From Cellulophaga lytica DSM 7489 (GTDB lineage: Bacteria; Bacteroidota; Bacteroidia; Flavobacteriales; Flavobacteriaceae), in contig NC_015167.1 in the NCBI RefSeq assembly GCF_000190595.1, positions 1,291,501 through 1,355,500 on the forward strand: 64,000 nt of DNA. Direction: 5' to 3'. Each line of letters opens with the position of its first letter. Positions within the stretch are counted from its first letter, which is position 1. Of the stretch, positions 1 through 7,675 are shown piece after piece. Under the pieces are notes generated by a model. The model did not search any database. It had not been told where the DNA came from and saw only the letters and a program-made list of their open reading frames with translations. The translations under genes were made by a program, and so were the position numbers.

Positions 1-2
1 CT

Positions 3-1034
3 GTAGATATAGATGCTGCCAGAGCTTTAGCAATGTGGATGACTTGGAAAACCTCTTTAGCTGGCTTACCTTATGGTGGTGCAAAAGGTGGCATTCAGTT
101 AGACCCTAGCAAGTACTCCCAAGCAGAGTTAGAGCGTATTACTAGGAGATTTACATATGCCTTAGGAGATAATATTGGCCCAGAATTAGATATTCCTGCA
201 CCAGATGTTAATACAAATCCGCAAACAATGGCGTGGATTTTAGATACGTACATGTCTACAAAAGCACCATCAGAACGCTCTAAAAATATGCACGTTGTAA
301 CAGGAAAACCTGTGGGTGCTGGTGGCTCTGAGGGTAGAGACAGAGCTACAGGTTATGGTGTGTTTTTAAGTATAAAATTTTGGGCAGAAAACAAAAAAGT
401 AAGCCTAAAAGACAAAAAATATATTGTACAAGGCTTTGGAAATGTTGGTTACTGGACTTCTCATTTTTTAGAAAATGAAGGTGCCATTTTAGTTGGCGTA
501 CAAGATGCATCTGGCTCTATTATAAATGAAAACGGAATATCTGTTGAAGATTTATACAAGCACACTATGCAGCACAAAGGTGCTGTTGCTGGCTTTAACG
601 ATGCTACACCAATATTAAACGAAAACTTTTTTGGAATTAATTGCGACATATGTGTACCAGCCGCTTTGGGAAACCAAATAACAGCAAATAACGCAGATAG
701 TATTAAGGCTTTTTTAATTGCTGAAGGTGCAAATGGGCCAACAGATGTTGAAGCTGAAAAAATACTGTTAGAAAAGGGTGTTGCTATTATACCAGACATT
801 TTATGCAACTCTGGAGGGGTAATTGGTAGTTATTACGAGTGGTTGCAAAATAGAAACGGAGAAATTTGGCAGTTAGATGAAGTGCTAGAAAAAATGCACA
901 AAAAACTAAAAGAATCTTTTAATAAGGTAATGAAAACTGCTTTAGAAAAAGATATAGATATGCGTACTGCTGCTTTTAATATTGCCATAGAGCGTTTAGA
1001 ACAGGCATATGTACAAAGAGGAATTTTTCCATAA
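3..1034 (+). CDS. Glutamate dehydrogenase, 5' end outside window
   Basis: The reading frame is open from the window edge, so the N-terminus is missing; the first ATG inside (33) is not the real start because the frame continues upstream with conserved sequence (VDIDAARALAMWMTWK). The family interconverts glutamate and 2-oxoglutarate plus ammonia using NAD(P). Visible motifs: the substrate-binding loop LPYGGAKGGI with its lysine near the start of the visible part, the catalytic-aspartate segment IPAPDVNTNP, the Rossmann motif VQGFGNVG and the conserved EGANGPT. An acidic residue at the end of the second strand (VGVQDAS) suggests NAD preference, which is inference. Leucine dehydrogenase is less likely because it is shorter and has a different glycine-lysine loop. 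A GreA/Rnk-like gene follows 14 bases downstream and may be co-transcribed. Confidence 0.9.
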   Translation, partial: VDIDAARALAMWMTWKTSLAGLPYGGAKGGIQLDPSKYSQAELERITRRFTYALGDNIGPELDIPAPDVNTNPQTMAWILDTYMSTKAPSERSKNMHVVTGKPVGAGGSEGRDRATGYGVFLSIKFWAENKKVSLKDKKYIVQGFGNVGYWTSHFLENEGAILVGVQDASGSIINENGISVEDLYKHTMQHKGAVAGFNDATPILNENFFGINCDICVPAALGNQITANNADSIKAFLIAEGANGPTDVEAEKILLEKGVAIIPDILCNSGGVIGSYYEWLQNRNGEIWQLDEVLEKMHKKLKESFNKVMKTALEKDIDMRTAAFNIAIERLEQAYVQRGIFP

Positions 1035-1048
1035 ATAATTGTAAAAAA

Positions 1049-1468
1049 ATGAAATACGGAGGCTTAATTATTGAAAAAAAAGAATATGTGTTGCTTAAAA
1101 AGTTGATGAACCTGTCTGGTTACCATAAAGATGCAACATATAAAAAATCTATTGCTAAGCTTAATAATGAGCTAAAGACTGCTGCTGTAAAAGACGAAAA
1201 AGATATGCCTACAGATGTTATTAGGTTTAACTCTATTGTTACAGTTACAGCAGATGAAGGATGGCAAAAGAGTTTTCAGTTAGTTAAGCCATCTGATAGT
1301 GATTTAAAAAACAAAAAATTATCTATTTTAACTCCTATGGGCACTGCTGTAATTGGTTACGCAAAGGGCGATAAACTTTTATGGGAGTTCCCAGCAGGAG
1401 AAAAAACCCTTACGGTAAACAACGTAGAACAAAAAAATAATTACATAGATATAAATACATTGGTATGA
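1049..1468 (+). CDS. GreA/GreB C-terminal-domain (Rnk-like) protein
   Basis: This 139-residue protein has, at about residues 60-139, the FKBP-like domain found at the C-terminus of transcript-cleavage factors GreA/GreB and in Rnk. The segment LTPMGTAVIGYAKGDKLLWEFPAGEKTLTV matches the family pattern of a small beta-rich domain that binds RNA polymerase. It lacks the long N-terminal coiled coil with acidic tip that Gre factors insert in the polymerase channel, so transcript cleavage is unlikely; a Rnk-like regulatory role at the secondary channel is inferred. It follows glutamate dehydrogenase by 14 bases and overlaps the next gene by four bases (ATGA), so all three may form one unit. Confidence 0.75.
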   Translation: MKYGGLIIEKKEYVLLKKLMNLSGYHKDATYKKSIAKLNNELKTAAVKDEKDMPTDVIRFNSIVTVTADEGWQKSFQLVKPSDSDLKNKKLSILTPMGTAVIGYAKGDKLLWEFPAGEKTLTVNNVEQKNNYIDINTLV

Positions 1469-1851
1469 ATACAAAATTGTTTTACAACCACGAGGAAGAC
1501 CGCAGTATAATGATGAAAAAAGACAAAGAAGAGCTGCGTAATTGGATAAGTAATTTAGAGTTTATTGCTGAAGAATTAGGGTATTTAATAGAGATTGAAA
1601 GTCGTATTGCCAATCAAAAAACTATAAAACAAGAGCTGCATAATTTACAAAAAGAAAATGCAGAAATGGTAGTAGAAATGCGTAGATATAACAATACTAC
1701 ACTTGGCAATTTAGAATGTGACACTGTAGAGTGTGATGCTTTTTATCTTGAAAATCACGAAAGAAAAAGAAATGAATATTTAGCTCATATACGCAAATAC
1801 AGAAAAACAAAAACCAAAACTTTTTCTCTGATTTTACTTAAAACCGCATAA
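1465..1851 (+). CDS. Hypothetical coiled-coil protein
   Basis: I do not recognise a family. The 128-residue product is highly charged, with a predicted coiled coil around residues 18-75 (repeating hydrophobics among Glu and Lys), a CDTVECDAFYLENHERKR segment with two cysteines, and a strongly basic C-terminus (RKYRKTKTKT). There is no signal peptide or membrane segment, so it is probably cytoplasmic. The start at 1465 overlaps the upstream stop as ATGA, which suggests translational coupling; a second in-frame ATG pair lies at 1510/1513, giving a protein about 15 residues shorter. The arrangement after the Rnk-like gene suggests a functional link, but nothing more can be claimed. Confidence 0.6.
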   Translation: MNTKLFYNHEEDRSIMMKKDKEELRNWISNLEFIAEELGYLIEIESRIANQKTIKQELHNLQKENAEMVVEMRRYNNTTLGNLECDTVECDAFYLENHERKRNEYLAHIRKYRKTKTKTFSLILLKTA

Positions 1852-1925
1852 ATTATATAAGAAGGTTTTTATATATAAGTTGATCCTTCTTACTATAACT
1901 AGGTTTTTGCATTTAGGCCTAGATA

Positions 1926-1960
1926 GAACACAACAGTGGGGGCTGTTGTGTTCTTTTTTT
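1926..1960 (+). terminator. Rho-independent terminator
   Basis: An 11-bp perfect stem (GAACACAACAG at 1926-1936 with its complement at 1943-1953), a six-base G-rich loop and a run of seven T. The T-run is on the + strand only, so it ends the rightward transcript of the three genes above and sits just before the convergent ABC transporter genes. Confidence 0.9.
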
Positions 1961-1967
1961 ATAGCTT

Positions 1968-2630
1968 TTATACTTGTCTCCCGTCTAATAAATGTAAGGT
2001 TCTAGACCCATAAGCTGCATTTTTTTCTGAGTGTGTAACCTGTATAATTGTTACGCCTTCTTTATTTAATTCTTTAAAAATCTCCATTATTTCTTCACCT
2101 TGTTTAGAGTTTAAATTACCTGTTGGCTCATCTGCTAAAATAAGTTTTGGATTAGATATTAATGCCCTAGCAATACCTACCAATTGTTGTTGACCTCCAC
2201 TAAGCTGACTAGGAAATAGGTTTTGCTTACCTACAATATTAAATTTATCTAGCATATCTGCAACCAATGCTTTACGCTCAGACGAGCTGTACTTTTTGTA
2301 CAACAAGGGCATTTCTAAATTTTCATACACGGTAAGCTCATCTAATAAATGATAGGCCTGAAAAACAAAACCAATGTACTGTTTATACAAGTTAGAGCGG
2401 TGTTTTTCCTTTAAATTGTGCACAGAATCTTCTAAAAAATTATATTCACCCTCATTAAATACATCTAACATACCTATAATATTTAACAAGGTAGATTTTC
2501 CTGAGCCAGACGGCCCCATAATAGAAATAAACTCGCCTTCTTCTACTTTTAAATTGATGTCTTTTAGCAAAAATATTTTTTGGCCTCCAGACTGTACCCA
2601 TTTGTATATATTGTTTAATTCTAATAACAT
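1968..2630 (-). CDS. ABC transporter ATPase, LolD/MacB type, divergent
   Basis: A 220-residue nucleotide-binding subunit of the LolD/MacB (FtsE-like) class. Visible are Walker A GPSGSGKST near residue 39, Q-loop FVFQ, signature LSGGQQQ, Walker B LILADEP and H-loop VTHS. Compared with the second ATPase of the island (18367-19068), two conserved positions differ: the signature reads LSGGQQQLVGIAR rather than LSGGQQQRVAIAR, and the D-loop is NLNS instead of NLDS. It lies 12 bases after a permease and is the last gene of the leftward unit starting at 7498. It presumably energises one or more of the six permeases; which ones cannot be told from sequence. Confidence 0.93.
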   Translation of the reverse strand: MLLELNNIYKWVQSGGQKIFLLKDINLKVEEGEFISIMGPSGSGKSTLLNIIGMLDVFNEGEYNFLEDSVHNLKEKHRSNLYKQYIGFVFQAYHLLDELTVYENLEMPLLYKKYSSSERKALVADMLDKFNIVGKQNLFPSQLSGGQQQLVGIARALISNPKLILADEPTGNLNSKQGEEIMEIFKELNKEGVTIIQVTHSEKNAAYGSRTLHLLDGRQV

Positions 2631-2642
2631 AATTTGTATTTT

Positions 2643-5087
2643 TTACTCTGTTCGTAAACTTTTTATTGGATTTTTAGTAGATGATATGTAGGTGCGCACG
2701 CCCATAATTAACATTGCAACTATTAGCATAATAACACCACTAATTGCAAAAACCCACCAACTTAAACTAGTTTTATTTGCAAAGTCTTGCAACCAATAAT
2801 CTATACCAAAATAGGCTATTGGCGCAGCAATTATAAATGCAATAGCAACCAAGCTTAAAAACTCTTTACTTAGCAACAGATTTAGCTCTAATAAAGAGGC
2901 TCCTAATACTTTACGTATACCTATTTCTTTGGTTCTGCGTTCTGTAGTATAAACCACAAGACCAAGCAAACCTAAACAGCTAATTGCAATAGCTAAACCT
3001 GTTGCCCAATTTAACAATACAGCAGTTTTACGCTCTTGGGTATAAAAACGTTTTATAGTGTCATCCATAAAAATAAGCTCAAAAGGCTCTTCTGTATATA
3101 CGCTTTTCCAAGCATTTTCTAACTTTTTAGTTGCATTGGGTAAATTTTCTCCGTTTACATTGGCAAAAGAAATGTGAAACGTTTTAAAACTTCTGTTTGT
3201 ACCTCCTGTACCCATAAATGCTAATGGGTTAATAGCAGTTTTTAATGAACGCTGATTAAAATCTTTCATAACACCAACTATTTGGTGTTCTTCACCTTCA
3301 CTTTTAATCATTTCTCCCAAAGCATCTTCAGGGTTTTTAAAACCCAATAAACGCAAGTACGTTTCATTAATCACAAACTCTTTAATACTATCATTGTTTT
3401 GCTTTCTACCGGCAAGCAATTCAATTCCGTAAAGGTCTAAATAGTTTTTATCGCCGTATAATAATTGTAATTCTGTATGTATTGGTGCGTTAGCATCACC
3501 ATAGTAGCTAACGTTTGTTGCACTGGTACTAAAAGAAGCCGGAGGATACTCTGCCAAACTTATTTTGTTTACCTCTGGTATTGCTTCAATTTTAGTTAAT
3601 AGTCGTTGTTGTTTTGCTGGCGTCATAGAATACCAAGGAGCTCTAACAGATGCTATGGCTTCTGTTTTAAAACCCATATCTTTTTGTAATAAAAATGATA
3701 TTTGCTTCCCCACCAAAAGCGTAGCTATTATAAAAATCTGTGCTATTATAAACTGAAAAACAGTTAAGTATTTACGTAATGATGTTTTATCATTAGACGC
3801 TACAATTTGATTTTTTAATACTGCTATTGGCTTAAAATGAGAGAGTACTACTGCCGGATAAAAACCAGATAATAATGTAACAACTAAAAGCAATACAATA
3901 ATGAATACAATAACTGTAGGCTCCGCAAATAGCTCTGAACTTAGACCTGCTGGTATATAGTTTGCAAATATATTTAACAGCCAAAAAGAAAGTGCTATAG
4001 ACACAATTGCAGCACAAATGGTTAGTAAAAAAGTTTCTCCTAAAAACTGATAAATTAGTTGTTTTTTAGAGCCTCCTAGTGTTTTTCTAACACCAATTTC
4101 TTTTGCTCTTTGCGTTGCCTGTGCTGTATTTAAATTTACAAAATTAATACTACCTAGCAGCAGTAAAAAAAGAGCAACACAACCTAAACTTACTAATACC
4201 GATTTGCTCGCTGGCTCCGAGTCAAAATCAAAAGTGTAATAGTTAGTATCAAAATGCAATTCTTCTAGCGGCTGCATATAAAACTTACGCTCATTTCCAA
4301 ACTCTTCTTCATTAGGGTCTTTATGCTCTTTTGCCAACTTATTTAATGTAAGCTGTACATTTTTGGCTTTAGTATTTTTACTTGTCTTTATAAATAATTG
4401 TGAGGCCGAGTTTGTTCCGTTCCAATTACTGCTTAATACAGCACTTGTCATATCAGACTGGTGAGCTGTTTTTAATGAAATAAACTCTTCAAAAACAATA
4501 TCTGTACGCTCTGTAAAATTAGCCACCACACCAGTTACTTGCATATTTATGGTATCATTATACACCATATGAGCACCAATTATATCTGTAAAAGCAGTAT
4601 TTGGGAAATATTTTTTAGCCCTTTTTTCTGATAGTACTAACTGATTTGGACTCTCTAGCGCACTTTCTTTAGAGCCAGCCAACCATCTATATTTAAATAC
4701 ATTAAAAAAACCTTTATCGGCATAAATAACATAATCCGGATTTTTAAATGTTTTATCTGTAACTGTATTTTTTATGTGTAACGGATACGTAGTTAAAAAA
4801 GGGGCAACAGCAGCCAAACTAGCCGAGTTTTGTTTTAAGGCATCACCCAAAGGAAATGAAACTCCCGGATTGTAAAAACTCCCTTCTGGTGTTACAAACT
4901 CTGTTGTTACTCTGTATATATAATCTTTATCTGGATGAAATTTATCAAAAGTAAAATCGTAATACACCATTAAACCTATAACAAAAGACACGCTTAGGCC
5001 AATAGCCAAACTACTAATCTTAATTAAAGAAAAGAGCTTATTATTCCATAGATTTCTAAACGCTATTTTAAAATAATTCTTAATCAT
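2643..5087 (-). CDS. Double-length ABC permease (FtsX/MacB type), copy 1
   Basis: The 814-residue protein is built as two MacB-like halves with eight membrane helices: TM1 about 25-43, then a large periplasmic core, TM2-4 about 297-425, TM5 about 445-468, a second periplasmic core, and TM6-8 in the last 130 residues. The FtsX signature appears twice, as RAKEIGVRKTLGGSK near 327-341 and as RTKEIGIRKVLGAS near the C-terminal half. MacB-type permeases do not carry substrate through the membrane but transmit ATPase motion to the periplasm. It follows copy 2 by 23 bases and precedes an ATPase by 12, so the three are one operon. The substrate is unknown. It ends with the shared tail NPIKSLRTE. Confidence 0.92.
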   Translation of the reverse strand: MIKNYFKIAFRNLWNNKLFSLIKISSLAIGLSVSFVIGLMVYYDFTFDKFHPDKDYIYRVTTEFVTPEGSFYNPGVSFPLGDALKQNSASLAAVAPFLTTYPLHIKNTVTDKTFKNPDYVIYADKGFFNVFKYRWLAGSKESALESPNQLVLSEKRAKKYFPNTAFTDIIGAHMVYNDTINMQVTGVVANFTERTDIVFEEFISLKTAHQSDMTSAVLSSNWNGTNSASQLFIKTSKNTKAKNVQLTLNKLAKEHKDPNEEEFGNERKFYMQPLEELHFDTNYYTFDFDSEPASKSVLVSLGCVALFLLLLGSINFVNLNTAQATQRAKEIGVRKTLGGSKKQLIYQFLGETFLLTICAAIVSIALSFWLLNIFANYIPAGLSSELFAEPTVIVFIIVLLLVVTLLSGFYPAVVLSHFKPIAVLKNQIVASNDKTSLRKYLTVFQFIIAQIFIIATLLVGKQISFLLQKDMGFKTEAIASVRAPWYSMTPAKQQRLLTKIEAIPEVNKISLAEYPPASFSTSATNVSYYGDANAPIHTELQLLYGDKNYLDLYGIELLAGRKQNNDSIKEFVINETYLRLLGFKNPEDALGEMIKSEGEEHQIVGVMKDFNQRSLKTAINPLAFMGTGGTNRSFKTFHISFANVNGENLPNATKKLENAWKSVYTEEPFELIFMDDTIKRFYTQERKTAVLLNWATGLAIAISCLGLLGLVVYTTERRTKEIGIRKVLGASLLELNLLLSKEFLSLVAIAFIIAAPIAYFGIDYWLQDFANKTSLSWWVFAISGVIMLIVAMLIMGVRTYISSTKNPIKSLRTE

Positions 5088-5110
5088 AATTATTATTTAT
5101 AGGTTATAAT

Positions 5111-7498
5111 TTACTCTGCTTTTAAGCTTTTAACTGGGTTTGCAGCTGCTGCTTTAATAGCTTGAAAACTTACTGTTATTAGCGCTATAATAACGGCACA
5201 CATACCTGCTACAAAAAATACAAGCCATCCTATACTTACTCTAAAGGCAAACGTTTCTAACCATTTTTGCATAATAAAATACGCTACAGGAAAGGCAACA
5301 ATTATAGATACTACAATTAGCTTTAAAAAATCTGCCGACAACATTTTTGTTATACCTAACACACTTGCGCCTAAAACTTTACGCACTCCTATTTCTTTTT
5401 TACGCTGTTCTGCCGTAAACGCTGCTAGCCCAAATAACCCTAAACAAGCAACAAAAATAGCAAGCAAGCAAAATAGTAGTCCTACCTTTGCAGTTTTACG
5501 GTCTTGCTCATACAATTGCTCCATATTTTTATCTAAAAAAGTATAGTCAAAACTAGAGTCTGGTGAAACTTTAGCATAGGCACCTTCTAACTGTTGCATT
5601 GTACTAGTTACAGATGCACTATTAAAACGAACAAGCAAGTAAGGTTTGCCTTCAAACCTACTGTTATGAAAAGCATAAGCACCAATTGGCTTGTGTAAAG
5701 ACTCAAAATTAAAATCGTCTACAACACCAATTATTGTAGCATCGTCTCCCAACTGCATATCTACTTTTTTACCAATAGCTTCTTCTGGTGTTAATCCTAA
5801 ATAGGTAATTGCTTTTTTATTTAAAACCACATCTACAAGCGTATCTCCTTCTTGTTTTACACTTGGTAATGTTTTACCTGCTAAAAGCTTCAATTGCAAT
5901 ACATCTAAAACGCTAGCATCTGCTACATTGGTTTGTATACTTTTTCCGTTTTCATCTTGGTCGTTTTTATGTAAAGATCTTCCGCTAACATCCATACCAG
6001 GGAAGCCTTGTGCAGCGCCTACTTCTATAACCGAGCTTAATTTTTTAACCTCGTTAGCTAAAGCTTGTTTTTTATTATAAGTTTTAATTGCAGCCGTAGA
6101 AACAGCTACAACGTTTTGTGGCTTGTACCCTAAGTCTTTATTTTTCATAAACTCTAACTGTTGGTACACCACTAATACACCCACAATTAAAACCACAGAA
6201 GCTGTAAACTGAAATACAACCAATGCTTTTCTAATAACTGCGTTACTTACGGTTCTGTTTGCTGGTTTTAATATAGCGCTAGGTGAAAAACCCGATAAGT
6301 AAAAAGCAGGGTAAGAACCCGCAACCAAGGTAGTAACCAACCAAACAATACATACACCAATTATAAAGCTTGGAGCCATAAGAAACTTATAATCTAAACT
6401 AGCACCTGTTATAGTATTAAAAATAGGAATAATTGCAATAGATAATACTACACCAATACACAATGCAATTAAAGTTAGTAAACCTGTTTCTGCATAAAAC
6501 CTGCCAACTAAGCTTTTAGATGATGCACCAAGTGTTTTATTTATACCCACATCTTTTGCTCTTTTTTGAGAACGTGCAGTCATTAAATTCATATAATTAA
6601 CGCAAGCAATAAGTAAAATAAGTAATGCTAAAAACGATAAGTTTTTAATTTCAGAAATACTACCAATTCTAGATGTATATGTACTTGTGTAATCTTTAGA
6701 ATATAAATGTACCTCTGATAATGGTTGTAATGAAAGTGTATACCATTGTCCTTGCTTGTCTACATTTTTATCTAAAATTTGCTGTATTTGATTTTCAGAA
6801 GCCACTTTAGATGCATTGTCTTTTAACTGAACATACGTTTCAAAACTAGAGTTACTCCAGCTTGGTTCTTTAAAAAAGTATGTTGTACTAAATGATGCTA
6901 TTAAGTTACAATCTATAGTACTGTTTTTGGCAAAGTCTTCAAAAACACCCGTTACTTCTAATTCTGTTTTATCATCTACTTTTATGGTTTTCCCCATAGG
7001 GTCTATAGTGCCAAAGTATTTTTGTGCAGCACTTTTAGATAATACAACAGTATTTGGTCTTGTAATTGCAGAAGCAGGATCTCCTTTTATAAATTTAGTA
7101 TCAAAAATTGAAAACAATTCTTGGTCACACCAAAACAATCTTTTTTCTAAAAAATTATTATTGTTTGCTTTTATAAAGGCTGTTTCGCCAAAACTGTGTT
7201 GCAACATTCTGGCAGCATATTTTACTGCAGGCAATTCTTCTTTTAAAGCTGGCGCAACTGCAGCTGGTGCTGTTGCCATAATTTCTTTATCAAAAGCATC
7301 TCCGGTAGTATTAACTAATACTCTGTATATATCTGCATAATTTTTATACTGTGTATTATAACTTTTCTCAAAAGTAATAAATGCAAAAAGTAAAATGGCA
7401 ATTGTTAAACCAATAGATAACCCTAAAACATTTAATGCCGAAAACATTTTGTCCATTTTAAGACTTCTCCATGCTATTTTAATATGGTTTTTAAACAT
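5111..7498 (-). CDS. Double-length ABC permease (FtsX/MacB type), copy 2
   Basis: A 795-residue homologue of the neighbouring permeases, starting with the island's common N-terminus MFKNHIKIAWRSLK and ending NPVKSLKAE. Eight hydrophobic segments are visible (TM1 about 22-42, TM2-5 in the middle third, TM6-8 at the end), with FtsX motifs RAKDVGINKTLGASS and RKKEIGVRKVLGAS flanking the central and C-terminal helices. It is the first gene of the leftward permease-permease-ATPase unit. The upstream gap (7499-7675) holds a -24 promoter element, an ATCAATCA leader motif and two palindromic sites, which is the basis for proposing sigma-54 control. The exported substrate is unknown. Confidence 0.92.
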   Translation of the reverse strand: MFKNHIKIAWRSLKMDKMFSALNVLGLSIGLTIAILLFAFITFEKSYNTQYKNYADIYRVLVNTTGDAFDKEIMATAPAAVAPALKEELPAVKYAARMLQHSFGETAFIKANNNNFLEKRLFWCDQELFSIFDTKFIKGDPASAITRPNTVVLSKSAAQKYFGTIDPMGKTIKVDDKTELEVTGVFEDFAKNSTIDCNLIASFSTTYFFKEPSWSNSSFETYVQLKDNASKVASENQIQQILDKNVDKQGQWYTLSLQPLSEVHLYSKDYTSTYTSRIGSISEIKNLSFLALLILLIACVNYMNLMTARSQKRAKDVGINKTLGASSKSLVGRFYAETGLLTLIALCIGVVLSIAIIPIFNTITGASLDYKFLMAPSFIIGVCIVWLVTTLVAGSYPAFYLSGFSPSAILKPANRTVSNAVIRKALVVFQFTASVVLIVGVLVVYQQLEFMKNKDLGYKPQNVVAVSTAAIKTYNKKQALANEVKKLSSVIEVGAAQGFPGMDVSGRSLHKNDQDENGKSIQTNVADASVLDVLQLKLLAGKTLPSVKQEGDTLVDVVLNKKAITYLGLTPEEAIGKKVDMQLGDDATIIGVVDDFNFESLHKPIGAYAFHNSRFEGKPYLLVRFNSASVTSTMQQLEGAYAKVSPDSSFDYTFLDKNMEQLYEQDRKTAKVGLLFCLLAIFVACLGLFGLAAFTAEQRKKEIGVRKVLGASVLGITKMLSADFLKLIVVSIIVAFPVAYFIMQKWLETFAFRVSIGWLVFFVAGMCAVIIALITVSFQAIKAAAANPVKSLKAE

Positions 7499-7520
7499 AA
7501 TTTTAAATTGTTAGCTGTAG

Positions 7521-7534
7521 TTTTTTTGATTGAT
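7521..7534 (-). promoter_or_regulatory. Shared leader motif ATCAATCAAAAAAA
   Basis: Read leftward, this sequence sits about 23 bases before the ATG at 7498, one base after the transcription start predicted from the -24 element. Near-identical copies precede other genes of the island at 10866-10878, 13335-13347 and 15930-15942, with expanded or altered forms at 18320-18338 and about 19073-19087. Confidence 0.5.
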
Positions 7535-7545
7535 ACAATATTGTT

Positions 7546-7562
7546 TTCTAATTCTGTGCCAA
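7546..7562 (-). promoter_or_regulatory. Sigma-54-like promoter, weak -12
   Basis: Read leftward: TTGGCACAGAATTAGAA. The -24 half (TTGGCAC) matches the sigma-54 consensus exactly; at the -12 half only the G is conserved (GA instead of GC). The predicted start is near 7535, giving a leader of about 37 bases to the permease ATG at 7498. The -24 half and the distance to the upstream paired sites are shared with the promoters at 13359 and 21821. Confidence 0.5.
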
Positions 7563-7625
7563 AAAAGACAACAATCTAATTATCAGTTATTTATATTGAT
7601 AGAATAAAATTAACTAAAATTAAAG

Positions 7626-7664
7626 TGTAAAAATATTTTACATAACCTGTCCATTATTTGTACG
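7626..7664. promoter_or_regulatory. Paired activator sites (proposed UAS)
   Basis: Two 17-bp sites: TGTAAAAATATTTTACA (7626-7642, a perfect palindrome with arms TGTAAAA/TTTTACA) and TGTCCATTATTTGTACG (7648-7664, weaker palindrome). Centres are 22 bp apart; the nearer one is 99 bp upstream of the predicted start at 7535. The same pair with the same spacing occurs at 13438-13476 and 21900-21938. They are proposed binding sites for the NtrC-family regulator at 22010. Confidence 0.6.
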
Positions 7665-7675
7665 TTAAAAAAGAA

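Noticed and set aside
461-808. Antisense reading frame within glutamate dehydrogenase
   Set aside because: It is a shadow of the conserved gene in the other strand, with no family resemblance or ribosome-binding context.
1858-1892. Hairpin TAAGAAGG / CCTTCTTA as terminator
   Set aside because: The 19-base loop and lack of T-run make it weak; the terminator at 1926-1960 is much better.
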